DNA of 64,000 nucleotides from Jeotgalibaca sp052266715 (GCA_052266715.1 JBQPRB010000004.1), one strand, 5' to 3'; positions 41,194 through 50,606 are shown, counted from the stretch's first letter. Numbers and translations: made by a program. Notes: generated by a model not told the origin, from the letters alone.

Positions 41194-42984
41194 TTAATTT
41201 TCGGAAATGCTTAAAATCACAGTCCCACCCTCACTCTTTGGAGGAAGAGTGACGGTTATGGTTCCATCTGATTCAGCCTGATACTGTGTACCTGAATATA
41301 GGTCTGTCATCTTTTTAGCCGGTGCTACCATTGAAAAAACAGTGGGTTCATCAAGGATATTCAACCCGATGAATAATTCTTCCTTTTTGTAACCGCGACT
41401 GAAGACGATATAGCCTTCTTCATTCGATCCTGCCACCGTTTCTCGATTGCCCTTGGAAAAAACGAGGCTATGGTCTTTACGAATTTGGAGCAGTTCTTTA
41501 TAATGGTTCCGCATGTCAGATGTTTCAGCGCTATCCCAGTCAAAATCATAGCGATTCTCACTATATTCACCTTTATCCATATTTTTGGCGGTCGCACCGG
41601 TTTGTCCTAATTCTTCACCATAATAGATTACAGGTTGTCCTTTAGCGGTTATCAATAAGGATGCGGCAACTTTTTGTTTTCCCCTATCCCCTCCTGCTTG
41701 ACGGTATAAAAAACCATCCTCATCATGGCTGGATAAAAATTGCCCCAATGTTGCATCGCTCGTCAGTTGCTCATTTCGAGCAATCAATTTATCATTGGCA
41801 CCCACAACGTCCCAGTTTACAAAACTACCGGCAATACTCTTAAACTCAAAATCCAATAAAGAGTCCATTTCTCCATCATGATAATAGCCTCCCGTATTTG
41901 CAATGGAGGCGCCATAGTGCTCGCCGATAAACTTGAAATCCGGTTGTTCTTTAATAACCGCATTCTTGAAAGCTTTCCATGTAGTGTCTTCTACATGTTT
42001 AATTGTATCCACCCGAAAAAAATCTATGGTGTCCCCACGCTCGGTTTTCGTTTCTTCAATCCAGGCTGTTTGCCAAGATACGAGTTGTTCCCTAACTGCT
42101 TCCTCTTCTGTTTTGAAATCAGGCAAGCCAGAAAGTTCTCCCAGTACTGGATGATGAGGGATTGGTTCCTCTCTCAGCATCCCCTCAAATGGCGTTTCGC
42201 CTTCAGCCATCTTATAACCAGCATGATTTAACACAACATCCACCATCAACTTGATGCCGTGATCGTGGGCTGTGTCAATCAGCTCCTTGAAGGTAGCTAA
42301 GTCTCCTAAGTGCTCATCGATTTTGGTGAAATCTTTCGTCCAATAGCCATGGTAGCCATACTGATTATCATGTTGTTCTTCGCGCATATTCCACTCGATA
42401 TTGTCTACAATAGGCGTGATCCAAAGGGTATTAATGCCCAAATCTTGAAGATATGGCATCTTATCGATTAAACCACGAAAGTCCCCACCATGATAAGTTT
42501 CCGGATGGGTTGTATCATACTGTCGGTTACCAGGGTCATCATTGGTTGGATCGCCATTGTAAAAACGATCCGTCAAAGCAAAATAAATACGGGCTTCATC
42601 CCAACTGAAGTCGAGCCCATCATTTTTATCTTCGGACGCTACCAATGTTATTGCTTCTTCGTAAGTTTCTGTTCCTTCTTCAGTTGCAATGGTTACCCTG
42701 ACTGTTTTTTCTCCGATTTCAATATTATCTTCAATGGCGACACTCAGTTCATTTAATTGCTCATCAAATATCATGTCATTCGGCACACCTAAATCGCTGG
42801 CATCCAAAGTAACGTTTTCAACCTTTACATCATAATACACTTCCGGATCGATTCTGACGAGAACACTATCTTGGACGGTGGGTTTTTCTGGATAGTGGGC
42901 GACGGCATTCTCATCTTCAGATGTACAAGCGAATAACCCCAATGTTAAAATTGGCAAAATATATTTTATGCGATTCATTTTCAA
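41194..42984 (-). CDS. Surface alpha-amylase family lipoprotein (GH13)
   Basis: The 596-residue precursor has a signal peptide with lipobox LFAC (Cys20), then a beta-rich N-terminal domain of about 100 residues. A GH13 barrel follows, with the four regions DVVLNH, FFRVDTIKHV (nucleophile D), FIGEHYG (acid E) and FLSSHDEDG. It ends with a beta-domain. It should hydrolyse starch-like glucans outside the cell. The start is TTG 42984, nine bases after AAAGGAG. A perfect cre site lies just upstream. No transporter or other glucan genes are adjacent. Confidence 0.93.
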   Translation of the reverse strand: MKMNRIKYILPILTLGLFACTSEDENAVAHYPEKPTVQDSVLVRIDPEVYYDVKVENVTLDASDLGVPNDMIFDEQLNELSVAIEDNIEIGEKTVRVTIATEEGTETYEEAITLVASEDKNDGLDFSWDEARIYFALTDRFYNGDPTNDDPGNRQYDTTHPETYHGGDFRGLIDKMPYLQDLGINTLWITPIVDNIEWNMREEQHDNQYGYHGYWTKDFTKIDEHLGDLATFKELIDTAHDHGIKLMVDVVLNHAGYKMAEGETPFEGMLREEPIPHHPVLGELSGLPDFKTEEEAVREQLVSWQTAWIEETKTERGDTIDFFRVDTIKHVEDTTWKAFKNAVIKEQPDFKFIGEHYGASIANTGGYYHDGEMDSLLDFEFKSIAGSFVNWDVVGANDKLIARNEQLTSDATLGQFLSSHDEDGFLYRQAGGDRGKQKVAASLLITAKGQPVIYYGEELGQTGATAKNMDKGEYSENRYDFDWDSAETSDMRNHYKELLQIRKDHSLVFSKGNRETVAGSNEEGYIVFSRGYKKEELFIGLNILDEPTVFSMVAPAKKMTDLYSGTQYQAESDGTITVTLPPKSEGGTVILSISEN

Positions 42985-42999
42985 CTAACACGACTCCTT

Positions 43000-43052
43000 T
43001 TGAAAGCGTTTTAATCCACCTAAAAGATAGCATGCGCTTGGAAAATATTCAA
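43000..43052 (-). promoter_or_regulatory. Amylase promoter and cre operator
   Basis: The minus strand shows -35 TTGAAT (43047-43052), 17-bp spacer and extended -10 TGC-TATCTT (43024-43029). Downstream, TTGAAAGCGTTTTAA (43000-43014, plus reading) matches the cre consensus WTGAAARCGYTTWNN completely. It lies about 10-20 bp after the transcription start, so CcpA would act as a roadblock. Confidence 0.82.
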
Positions 43053-43090
43053 TTTTTAGGGAGTTGTTACCGATATCACTCTTATAATTC

Positions 43091-43124
43091 AAAAAAGCGA
43101 CCGGGACGTTTCCCAATCGCTTTT
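43091..43124 (-). terminator. Intrinsic terminator of groES-groEL
   Basis: The stem AAAAGCGA.TGGGA / TCCC.GTCGCTTTT is followed by six T on the minus strand, after the groEL stop. Confidence 0.9.
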
Positions 43125-43138
43125 CCTGATTTATTGAA

Positions 43139-44755
43139 TTACATCATGCCGCCCATACCTGGGTCTTGTGGCATCATTGGTTCTGGAGCAGGTTTGTCAG
43201 CGACAACACCTTCTGTTGAAAGGATTAGTCCTGCTACACTTGCTGCGTTTTGCAATGCAGAACGCACAACTTTAGCTGGGTCAACAATTCCTGCTTCAAT
43301 CATGTTTACCCATTCGTCAGTTGCAGCGTTATAACCGATTCCTGGTTCTTCTGTCTTGATGCGGGCTGCAATAACAGATCCTTCAAGACCTGCATTTTCA
43401 GCGATTTGACGAACCGGTTCTTCCAATGCACGTGCAACAATGCGAGCACCTGTCGCTTCATCGCCTTTAAGTGCAAGCTCTTGAACGCGTTTTTGAACAT
43501 TGATTAAAGCAGTACCACCACCAGGGACGATTCCCTCTTCAACAGCAGCACGTGTTGCATTCAAAGCATCTTCGATACGCAATTTACGCTCTTTCAATTC
43601 TGTTTCAGTAGCAGCACCAACTTTGATCACTCCTACCCCACCAGATAATTTAGCCAAGCGTTCTTGAAGTTTTTCACGGTCGAAATCAGAAGTTGTTTCA
43701 GCAGCTTGTGAACGAATCACTGCTACACGTTGCTCAATCAATTCTTTTTCGCCAGATCCTTCTACGATTGTGGTGTTGTCTTTTGTAACGACTACTTTAC
43801 CAGCATGTCCTAAGTGTTCAACAGAAGCATCTTTCAATTCCAAACCTAAATCTTCTGCAATCACTGTTCCGCCTGTTAAAACAGCGATGTCTTGCAACAT
43901 TTCTTTACGACGGTCACCAAATCCTGGCGCTTTAACTGCCGCCACATTGAATGTTCCCCGTAGTTTATTCAATACCAATGTTGGCAGAGCTTCGCCATCC
44001 ACATCATCAGCGATGATTAACAATGGACGTCCTTCTTTCAAGATTTGCTCCAATAATGGAAGAAGATCTTGAATGTTGGAAATTTTACGGTCAGTAATTA
44101 AGATATAAGGCATGTCAAGGCTTGCTTCCATCTTGTCATTATCAGTTACCATGTATTGTGAAAGGTAACCACGGTCAAATTGCATTCCTTCAACAACATC
44201 TAATTCTGTTTCGATACCTTTTGATTCTTCAATCGTGATAACGCCGTCGTTACCAACTTTTTCCATCGCTTCAGCAATCAAAGCGCCGACTTCTTCGGAC
44301 CCTGATGATACAGCTGCAACTTGTGCGATAGATTCTTTTGAATCAACTGTTTGAGAAATTTCTGCCAAACCGGCAATCGCTTCTTTTGCAGCGATTTCGA
44401 TACCACGACGAACACCAACTGGGTTTGCACCAGCAGTAACGTTTTTCAAACCTTCACGTACAATGGCTTGTGTCAAAACAGTTGCAGTCGTTGTGCCATC
44501 TCCAGCAATATCGTTTGTTTTTGAAGCAACTTCAGAAACGAGTTTTGCTCCCATATTTTCAAAATGATCTTCTAATTCAATTTCTTTGGCAATTGTCACA
44601 CCATCATTTGTAATAAGCGGAGAACCGTATGCTTTTTCCAAAACAACGTTACGTCCTTTTGGCCCTAATGTTACTTTTACAGTGTTTGCCAACATATCAA
44701 CACCGCGTAATAGCGCTGCTCGTGCGTCTTCAGAGAATTTAATATCTTTAGCCAT
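43139..44755 (-). CDS. groEL: Chaperonin GroEL (60 kDa)
   Basis: GroEL folds proteins in an ATP-driven double ring capped by GroES. The 538-residue protein has normal length. It shows GPKGRNVVLEK, GDGTTTATVL near residue 86 for nucleotide binding, and the C-terminal Gly/Met tail (PQDPGMGGMM). It follows groES by 34 bp and shares its CIRCE-controlled promoter. Confidence 0.98.
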   Translation of the reverse strand: MAKDIKFSEDARAALLRGVDMLANTVKVTLGPKGRNVVLEKAYGSPLITNDGVTIAKEIELEDHFENMGAKLVSEVASKTNDIAGDGTTTATVLTQAIVREGLKNVTAGANPVGVRRGIEIAAKEAIAGLAEISQTVDSKESIAQVAAVSSGSEEVGALIAEAMEKVGNDGVITIEESKGIETELDVVEGMQFDRGYLSQYMVTDNDKMEASLDMPYILITDRKISNIQDLLPLLEQILKEGRPLLIIADDVDGEALPTLVLNKLRGTFNVAAVKAPGFGDRRKEMLQDIAVLTGGTVIAEDLGLELKDASVEHLGHAGKVVVTKDNTTIVEGSGEKELIEQRVAVIRSQAAETTSDFDREKLQERLAKLSGGVGVIKVGAATETELKERKLRIEDALNATRAAVEEGIVPGGGTALINVQKRVQELALKGDEATGARIVARALEEPVRQIAENAGLEGSVIAARIKTEEPGIGYNAATDEWVNMIEAGIVDPAKVVRSALQNAASVAGLILSTEGVVADKPAPEPMMPQDPGMGGMM

Positions 44756-44789
44756 TTCTAAAATTCACCTCATCCAATTATTTTGAAAA

Positions 44790-45074
44790 TTATTCTACAA
44801 TTGCTACGACGTCAGATTCTTTAACTACCAAATAATCTTTCCCATCGTATTTGATTTCTGTTCCAGCGTATTTTTCGAACAATACATTGTCGCCGACTTT
44901 TATAGTCATTTCGATTTTTGTCCCGTTTTCCGTTACAAGACCGTCACCAGCAGCGATAACGACACCTGTTTGTGATTTTTCTTTAGCGGAAGACGGCAAC
45001 ACGATGCCACCAACAGTTTTTTCTTCTTCTTTGGCAACTTCAATAATGACGCGATTACCTAATGGTTTTAACAC
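44790..45074 (-). CDS. groES: Co-chaperonin GroES (10 kDa)
   Basis: GroES caps the GroEL cage. The start chosen is GTG at 45074 (VLKPLGNRVIIE), six bases after GGAGGG, giving the usual 94 residues; the longer frame to 45113 would include the CIRCE region. The mobile loop GGIVLPSSAKEKSQTGVVIA is visible at about 19-38. It is the first gene of the heat-shock operon. Confidence 0.97.
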   Translation of the reverse strand: MLKPLGNRVIIEVAKEEEKTVGGIVLPSSAKEKSQTGVVIAAGDGLVTENGTKIEMTIKVGDNVLFEKYAGTEIKYDGKDYLVVKESDVVAIVE

Positions 45075-45106
45075 AAGTATCCCTCCAAAAATAAGTTGAT
45101 TTCTAA

Positions 45107-45173
45107 TTAGCACTCGATTACCGAGAGTGCTAACCTACTTTTCTATCATAATCAAACTTTTTTGATAATGCAA
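45107..45173 (-). promoter_or_regulatory. groESL promoter with CIRCE (HrcA) operator
   Basis: A perfect CIRCE element lies at 45107-45133: TTAGCACTC, nine bases, GAGTGCTAA. The promoter on the minus strand is -35 TTGCAT (45168-45173), 17-bp spacer, -10 TATGAT (45145-45150). CIRCE therefore covers the start of the transcript, so HrcA represses groESL when unstressed. Confidence 0.95.
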
Positions 45174-45253
45174 GCAAATTCAGTAATTTTTTTCATTCTT
45201 GTGATATACTTTTATACAGGAGTATTATAACAAATAAGAAAGGTACAAAATAC

Positions 45254-45925
45254 ATGCGAAGAAAAATCACTACTGCGACGCGTATAATATTCATATACTT
45301 AGCAGCTCAATTCTTACCCGTTCCTCTTCTCTTTTTATTTCCGACAGAGCAACGCATTGAAATGAGCATGACTTTAACAATCCTCTTTGCCTTTATCGGA
45401 ACAGTGGCAATGATTATCGTAAACTATAAAGAAAAATGGAGTCCTGAAGCGCCTATTATCAAACGGCCCTCTGCACCTATGTCGAAAGTGATAGGATGGA
45501 GCGTTCTTGGCTTTATCGGTTCGCTTGTAATCCAGACGGTCACTTCCATTATTGAATCGCTTATTTTCGGAGTTACGCCGGAATCAGCTAACACTCAGAA
45601 TTTACTGGAATTAACGACGGCTTACCCACTCTTGATTTTTATGATCACCATTTTCGCACCAGTAATGGAAGAATTTGTTTTCCGAAAAGCTGTCTTTACC
45701 CAATTAAATATGTCCCGTGTCGGATTATTCGGTTCTGCGGTCATAAGTGCTTTAATTTTTGCTTTTATCCACTTTGATGGACACATGCTTGTGTATGGTA
45801 CTTTAGGACTCTGGTTCTCTTATCTATACTACAAAACAAATAACATTTTTACACCTATGTTGGCTCATGGTTTAATGAATGCATTTGCTTCATTACCAAT
45901 CTTTTTCCCAGAACTCCTGGGCTAA
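45254..45925 (+). CDS. ydiL: CPBP-family intramembrane metalloprotease (YdiL-like)
   Basis: The 223-residue membrane protein has the CPBP/Abi motifs EEFVFRKAVF (motif 1), FAFIHFDG (motif 2) and LAHGLMNAF (motif 3), with several membrane helices. Members cut prenylated or membrane proteins, or handle bacteriocin immunity. The Bacillus order groEL-groES-ydiL-ydiK is kept, which supports the symbol. It is transcribed away from groES and is 23 bp before ydiK. The substrate is unknown. Confidence 0.88.
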   Translation: MRRKITTATRIIFIYLAAQFLPVPLLFLFPTEQRIEMSMTLTILFAFIGTVAMIIVNYKEKWSPEAPIIKRPSAPMSKVIGWSVLGFIGSLVIQTVTSIIESLIFGVTPESANTQNLLELTTAYPLLIFMITIFAPVMEEFVFRKAVFTQLNMSRVGLFGSAVISALIFAFIHFDGHMLVYGTLGLWFSYLYYKTNNIFTPMLAHGLMNAFASLPIFFPELLG

Positions 45926-45948
45926 CAGTTTAAAAAGAAAGGAATTCT

Positions 45949-46152
45949 ATGACTTTAAAAAATATCATTTTACAAATCGTTATGAAATTTGCATTCGCCG
46001 GTCTCTTCATTTATTTCGCTGTAGACAGCATCAACGTCTCTGGATGGGGATTCCTCACGTGGATCAGTATCTTTTTCGCGACAAACAACATCGTAACCGG
46101 CATCCAAATGTTAATTATGTACTTTAAAATTAAAGATCAAGTGAACAAGTAA
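45949..46152 (+). CDS. ydiK: YdiK-like small membrane protein (DUF4305)
   Basis: The 67-residue protein has two membrane helices (about 7-25 and 32-58) and a basic C-terminus (KIKDQVNK), as in the DUF4305/YdiK family. Its role is unknown. The ribosome binding site AAAGAAAGGAATTCT precedes the ATG. It forms a pair with ydiL, followed by a strong terminator shared with rex. Confidence 0.85.
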   Translation: MTLKNIILQIVMKFAFAGLFIYFAVDSINVSGWGFLTWISIFFATNNIVTGIQMLIMYFKIKDQVNK

Positions 46153-46187
46153 AAAAACGTTGAGACCCTTTCGGTCTCAACGTTTTT
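46153..46187. terminator. Bidirectional terminator between ydiK and rex
   Basis: The perfect stem AAAAACGTTGAGACC / GGTCTCAACGTTTTT with a five-base loop lies between converging genes. Confidence 0.95.
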
Positions 46188-46197
46188 CATTGTGCTT

Positions 46198-46833
46198 TTA
46201 GGAGATATTATTATCCAAGAAATAAATCAGTGTTTGTAATTCATTGGTTAGGTCGACATTTTGAACGCGAACGTTCTCTGGTACTGACAAACGAATAGGT
46301 GTAAAGTTCATTATTCCCCTGACACCCGCTTCGATCAAATTGTTAGCCGCTTTTTGGGCAACTTGCTGTGGAACTGTCAAAATAGCCACGTCAATTTGTT
46401 GAATACGTAATTGTTCAATCATTTCGTCCAATGGATAAACGGGCACACCACTGACGATTTTGCCAACAATTTCTTCGTTTACATCGAATGCAGCGCTAAT
46501 GCGCACGTTATTACTTAAATGGAAGTTATAGTTCAACAAGGCATGTCCCAAGTTACCAACCCCGATTAAAGCAACATTGGTTAAACGATCCTGGTTTAAG
46601 GTCTTACTAAAGAAATCCAGCAAATACTCTACATCATAACCGTATCCTCTTTTACCAAGAGCACCAAAGTAGGAGAAATCACGACGTATGGTCGCACTAT
46701 CAACTTTTACAGCCTCGCTTAATTCGGTTGATGATATTCTGGTTTTTCCTGCATCATGTAAATAGCGAAGGTAACGATGATAGATGGGAAGACGGCGGGC
46801 AGTGGCTTTTGGAATGTCATTATTAGTTGGCAT
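46198..46833 (-). CDS. rex: Redox-sensing repressor Rex
   Basis: Rex senses the NADH/NAD+ ratio and represses fermentation and respiration genes. The 211-residue protein has an N-terminal winged helix (KATARRLPIYHRYLRYL, RISSTELSEAVKVDSATIRRDF) and a C-terminal Rossmann domain with GVGNLGHALLNY. It is divergent from ydiF, as in Bacillus. A 19-bp palindrome overlaps its promoter and could be an autoregulatory site, though its spacing differs by one base from the classical Rex box. Confidence 0.96.
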   Translation of the reverse strand: MPTNNDIPKATARRLPIYHRYLRYLHDAGKTRISSTELSEAVKVDSATIRRDFSYFGALGKRGYGYDVEYLLDFFSKTLNQDRLTNVALIGVGNLGHALLNYNFHLSNNVRISAAFDVNEEIVGKIVSGVPVYPLDEMIEQLRIQQIDVAILTVPQQVAQKAANNLIEAGVRGIMNFTPIRLSVPENVRVQNVDLTNELQTLIYFLDNNIS

Positions 46834-46912
46834 AATTTTTCTCGCTTTCTTTAGAATTATATATGTGAAATTATAAGTTATAATCTATTTGTACTTATCA
46901 TTACATAGTGCA

Positions 46913-46944
46913 ATTATAGCACGCGTTAGTGAAAAATCCACTAA
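46913..46944 (-). promoter_or_regulatory. rex promoter with overlapping palindrome
   Basis: An extended -10 TGC-TATAAT lies at 46913-46918 on the minus strand. Over the -35 region lies TTAGTG-N7-CACTAA (46926-46944). The classical Rex box has GTG-N8-CAC, so the assignment is uncertain, but an inverted repeat at this place is likely an operator. Confidence 0.5.
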
Positions 46945-47130
46945 TTTGTTCTAATTTGTAATTTTTTGTGAATTTTATTTCAACTTCGAGTTTGATTTTA
47001 TCGCTTTCATAAAATTAATAGTGTAACTTTCACAAAGGTCATAACGTTTTCATAATATCGTATCTTTGGTGTATGACAGAACTGTGATAAAATGAAAAGG
47101 CATATCTATAGAAAGTTGAGGAACGACTGA

Positions 47131-49083
47131 ATGATACTTTTACAAGGACAAAATCTTGCCCGTTACTTCGGTCCGACCGTTTTATTTGAGAATATTCAAA
47201 TTACTATCCAGGACAATGAACGTATTGCACTCGTAGGAAGAAACGGCGCCGGAAAATCAACGTTATTGAAGATATTAGCTGGACTCGAGCCAACAGATGC
47301 GGGATCCGTTGCGAAAAAGAAAGAAGTGACCATCGGCTATCTTGATCAACATAGTGCGGTTGACTCCAATAAAACAATCTGGGAAGAAATGTTAACCGTT
47401 TTCGCACCTGTCATTTTGTTAATGAAACAAGCGGAACAGGCTGCAGCACGCTTGGCTGATGAAGCGGTTATCAATGATCCTGTGACTATGGAAGCGGCAC
47501 TTAAACTGTACGACTCCCTACAACAGGAAATCCATAAGCAAGATGCTTATGGTTACGAATCGGAAATCAGATCCGTCCTCCATGGTTTTAAGTTTTACGA
47601 AGAAGACTTGGACCGCCCTATTTCACAATTATCCGGTGGCCAGAAAACGCGCTTGGCAATGGCTAAGATCCTGCTTGAGAAGAACGACCTTTTAATCTTG
47701 GATGAGCCTACCAACCATTTGGACATCGATACATTGGCATGGTTGGAAAATTATTTAGTGAACTATCGCGGTACCCTTTTGGTTGTTTCCCATGACCGCT
47801 ATTTCCTTGATAAAATTGCGACCGGTGTTTATGAGATCAGCCGAAACAAAATCCATCATTACAAAGGGAATTATTCCTTTTATCTACAAGAAAAAGCGGC
47901 CCGTCTCGAACAGGAAATGAAACAATATGAAAAGCAACAAGAAGAGATTGCTAAATTAGAAGATTACGTGGCTCGCAATCTGGTGCGCGCATCCACTACC
48001 AAAATGGCCCAAAGCCGCAGAAAACGTTTGGAAAAAATGGAGCGGATGGATAAGCCGAAAGGCGATGAACGTTCAGTACGTTTTTCATTTGATACTAAGC
48101 GCGAGAGTGGTAATGTGGTGATGACGCTGGAAGATGTGGCTATCGGGTATGACAACAACATCTTGGCCAAGCCCATCAGCCTGGACTTGCGTAAACATCA
48201 AGCTATCGGAATAGTTGGCCCCAACGGAATTGGTAAATCTACTTTATTAAAATCAATCATTCATCAAATCCCATTCATAGAGGGAAGCGTTAAATTTGGA
48301 ACAAACGTAGACCTCGGATACTATGATCAAGAGTTGACGAATCTTTCTAAAAACAAAACGATTCTGGCCGAAATTTGGGACCTGCATCCAACCATGAATG
48401 AAAAAGATGTGCGGAGTATCCTGGGAAGCTTCCTCTTTACCGGCGCTGATGTCGAAAAAACAATTCCTTCCTTAAGTGGGGGAGAGAAAGCGCGCCTTGC
48501 TCTATGTAAATTAGCACTTGAACAAAACAATTTGCTCATGCTTGATGAGCCTACCAACCACTTGGACATCGACAGTAAGGAAGTACTGGAAAATGCCCTT
48601 ATTGATTATAACGGCACACTTGTTTTTGTTTCGCATGACCGTTATTTCATTAACCGAATCGCGACAAGTATTCTGGAACTTTCAGCCGATGGCAGCAAAC
48701 TGTATATCGGTGATTACGATTACTATATGGAAAAGAAACAAGAAGAAGCTGAATTGGCTGCCCTGCTTGCTCAAGAAGAAAATGGAAATAATCCAGCTAG
48801 TGAAGAAAAAAGTCCCCAAACAAAATCGGTCTACCATGCAAGCAAGGAAAGAGCAAAAATCGAACGGAAACTAAACCGTGAAATCGAAACTCTTGAAAAG
48901 CAATTGGAAGAGATAGAAGTAAAAATCGATGATGTTGAACAAAAACTCACCTTACCGGAAGTTTTCGGTGACCATGAGAAGGTACAGGAATTTAATGAAA
49001 TGTTACTGGATTTAAAGGACCAGCAAGATACTTTTATGCAAGAATGGGAAGAAAAGAATTTAGAGCTTGAAGAAATAGAATGA
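47131..49083 (+). CDS. ydiF: ABC-F family ATPase, YdiF/Uup-like
   Basis: ABC-F proteins are soluble, with two ATPase modules and no membrane part; many act on ribosomes and some protect against antibiotics. The 650-residue protein shows Walker A GRNGAGKST (about 37-45) and GPNGIGKST (around 365), signatures LSGGQKTR and LSGGEKAR, and the linker helix between them. A C-terminal coiled coil (about 565-650) is of the YdiF/Uup kind. Bacillus has ydiF next to rex and tsaD as here. No resistance role can be read from sequence. Confidence 0.92.
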   Translation: MILLQGQNLARYFGPTVLFENIQITIQDNERIALVGRNGAGKSTLLKILAGLEPTDAGSVAKKKEVTIGYLDQHSAVDSNKTIWEEMLTVFAPVILLMKQAEQAAARLADEAVINDPVTMEAALKLYDSLQQEIHKQDAYGYESEIRSVLHGFKFYEEDLDRPISQLSGGQKTRLAMAKILLEKNDLLILDEPTNHLDIDTLAWLENYLVNYRGTLLVVSHDRYFLDKIATGVYEISRNKIHHYKGNYSFYLQEKAARLEQEMKQYEKQQEEIAKLEDYVARNLVRASTTKMAQSRRKRLEKMERMDKPKGDERSVRFSFDTKRESGNVVMTLEDVAIGYDNNILAKPISLDLRKHQAIGIVGPNGIGKSTLLKSIIHQIPFIEGSVKFGTNVDLGYYDQELTNLSKNKTILAEIWDLHPTMNEKDVRSILGSFLFTGADVEKTIPSLSGGEKARLALCKLALEQNNLLMLDEPTNHLDIDSKEVLENALIDYNGTLVFVSHDRYFINRIATSILELSADGSKLYIGDYDYYMEKKQEEAELAALLAQEENGNNPASEEKSPQTKSVYHASKERAKIERKLNREIETLEKQLEEIEVKIDDVEQKLTLPEVFGDHEKVQEFNEMLLDLKDQQDTFMQEWEEKNLELEEIE

Positions 49084-49120
49084 TAAAAAAAACCATTTCT
49101 AATGCTGAAATGGTTTTTTT
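49084..49120. terminator. Bidirectional terminator between ydiF and tsaD
   Basis: The stem AACCATTTC / GAAATGGTT is flanked by A8 and T7, between converging genes. Confidence 0.93.
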
Positions 49121-49123
49121 ATT

Positions 49124-50140
49124 TTAATTTTCGAGTAATAATCCTGGTCTGGCATTCAAATCCAAAGCAGCAAACTCTTTTGCCTTGTATTGCGTATAGG
49201 CAGCCGCTCCAATCATTGCTGCATTGTCACCACATAAACTTAATGGCGGAATAATAAGTTCCACACCGGGAAGTTCTTTGGCGACCGCTTCAGATAGAGC
49301 CGTACGCAATCCCTTATTGGCTGCAACACCACCTGCTAACAATAGCTGTTTTACATCTTTTTCTTTGGCAGCCCGCAAGGTTTTTGCTACCAATACATCA
49401 ACAACAGCCGCCTGGAAACTCGCTGCCACATCATAAGGGTCTAAATCATCACCTTTTTGGCGCGCATTGTGTATGGTATTAATAACCGAACTCTTTAACC
49501 CGCTAAAACTAAAGTCATAATTATCTTCGTGCAGCATCGCCCTTGGAAAATTAAAAACATCCTTTCCTTGATGGGCCATCTCATCCATTACTTTCCCACC
49601 TGGATAAGGTAAGCCCAGAACACGACCAATTTTATCATACGCCTCACCTGCAGCATCATCTTTTGTTTCCCCAACAATTTCGAAAACACCATCTTCTGGC
49701 ATGTAAATCAATTCTGTATGGCCGCCACTTACAACTAGGGTCAGCAAAGGAAATTGAAGAGGTCCCAAAAGTTGATTGGCATAAATATGTCCGGCGATGT
49801 GGTTGGTCGCAATCAAGGGCTTATTATGCGCAAAAGCCATCGCTTTTGCGGCACTTACACCGATTAATAAAGAGCCCACCAAACCAGGCCCTTCTGTTAC
49901 CGAAATGGCATCCACATCCGCCATCTCTACCTCTGCTTCCGTTAAGGCGGATGCAATGATTTGGGTTATTTGTTCTACATGGTGACGGCTCGCAACTTCT
50001 GGCACTACCCCACCAAAACGCATATGGCTTTTGACTTGAGAAGCCACAATGTTAGAGAGTATCTCAGAGCCATTTTTGATTACGGCTGCACTAGTTTCAT
50101 CACAGCTGCTCTCAATCGCTAGTATCAATGTATCGCTCAT
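49124..50140 (-). CDS. tsaD: tRNA N6-adenosine threonylcarbamoyltransferase TsaD
   Basis: TsaD transfers threonylcarbamoyl to A37 of tRNAs reading ANN codons, with TsaB and TsaE. The 338-residue protein shows AIESSCDETSAAVI at the start, the metal ligands in NHIAGHIYANQ and SFSGLKSSV, typical of the ASKHA fold. It lies 13 bp after the rimI gene and in the same run as tsaB, but tsaE is not next to it. Confidence 0.96.
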   Translation of the reverse strand: MSDTLILAIESSCDETSAAVIKNGSEILSNIVASQVKSHMRFGGVVPEVASRHHVEQITQIIASALTEAEVEMADVDAISVTEGPGLVGSLLIGVSAAKAMAFAHNKPLIATNHIAGHIYANQLLGPLQFPLLTLVVSGGHTELIYMPEDGVFEIVGETKDDAAGEAYDKIGRVLGLPYPGGKVMDEMAHQGKDVFNFPRAMLHEDNYDFSFSGLKSSVINTIHNARQKGDDLDPYDVAASFQAAVVDVLVAKTLRAAKEKDVKQLLLAGGVAANKGLRTALSEAVAKELPGVELIIPPLSLCGDNAAMIGAAAYTQYKAKEFAALDLNARPGLLLEN

Positions 50141-50153
50141 GCATTTTCCCCTT

Positions 50154-50606
50154 TCATTTAATTAACTGGAAAATATAAGCATCTTCCACTGGTTGTTCAT
50201 AGTAGTTTTTCCGACGATCGACTTGCCGGAAGCCAAATTTTTCATACAAGGCGATGGCTGGTTTATTGGATACACGGACTTCCAAAATGAAATTCTCGGC
50301 ACCATTTTCTTTCCCATATGCCAATAAGGCATCCAAGAGTTTTTCGCCAATACCTTGCCGTTTATAATGAGAAGAAACCGCAAAGTTATTTATTGCCAGA
50401 CTATCGAAAATTAAACTGCACCCGATAAATCCAACTAACGTGCCTGCTATTTCGTAACCGAGATAAACATTATAACGATTGCCCAACTCTCCTTCAAATG
50501 AGGATGGTTTCCAGGTCGTCTTCCCATCATTGGCATCCAGACAAATGCGGTAAATGGTTTCGGCATCTTCTACCGTCAGTACTTTTATATTGAATGGGTT
50601 CATCAT
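50154..50606 (-). CDS. rimI: Ribosomal protein S18-alanine N-acetyltransferase-like (RimI)
   Basis: The 150-residue GNAT protein shows the acetyl-CoA motif SSHYKRQGIGEKLLDALL around residue 78 and the C-terminal ALYEKFGFRQVDRRKNYY. The latter is the RimI hallmark, where the tyrosines near the end contact substrate. RimI acetylates the N-terminal alanine of S18. It overlaps its upstream neighbour, a second GNAT, by four bases (ATGA). Which of the two is the true RimI is not decidable from sequence, but this one has the normal length. Confidence 0.85.
   Translation of the reverse strand: MMNPFNIKVLTVEDAETIYRICLDANDGKTTWKPSSFEGELGNRYNVYLGYEIAGTLVGFIGCSLIFDSLAINNFAVSSHYKRQGIGEKLLDALLAYGKENGAENFILEVRVSNKPAIALYEKFGFRQVDRRKNYYEQPVEDAYIFQLIK

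Noticed and set aside
41878..42231. 117-codon open frame antisense to the amylase gene
   Set aside because: It is a shadow of the firm GH13 reading frame; no start signal.
46926..46944. Canonical Rex box at the rex promoter
   Set aside because: The inverted repeat has GTG-N7-CAC instead of GTG-N8-CAC and lacks the TTGTGA half sites; kept only as a possible operator.
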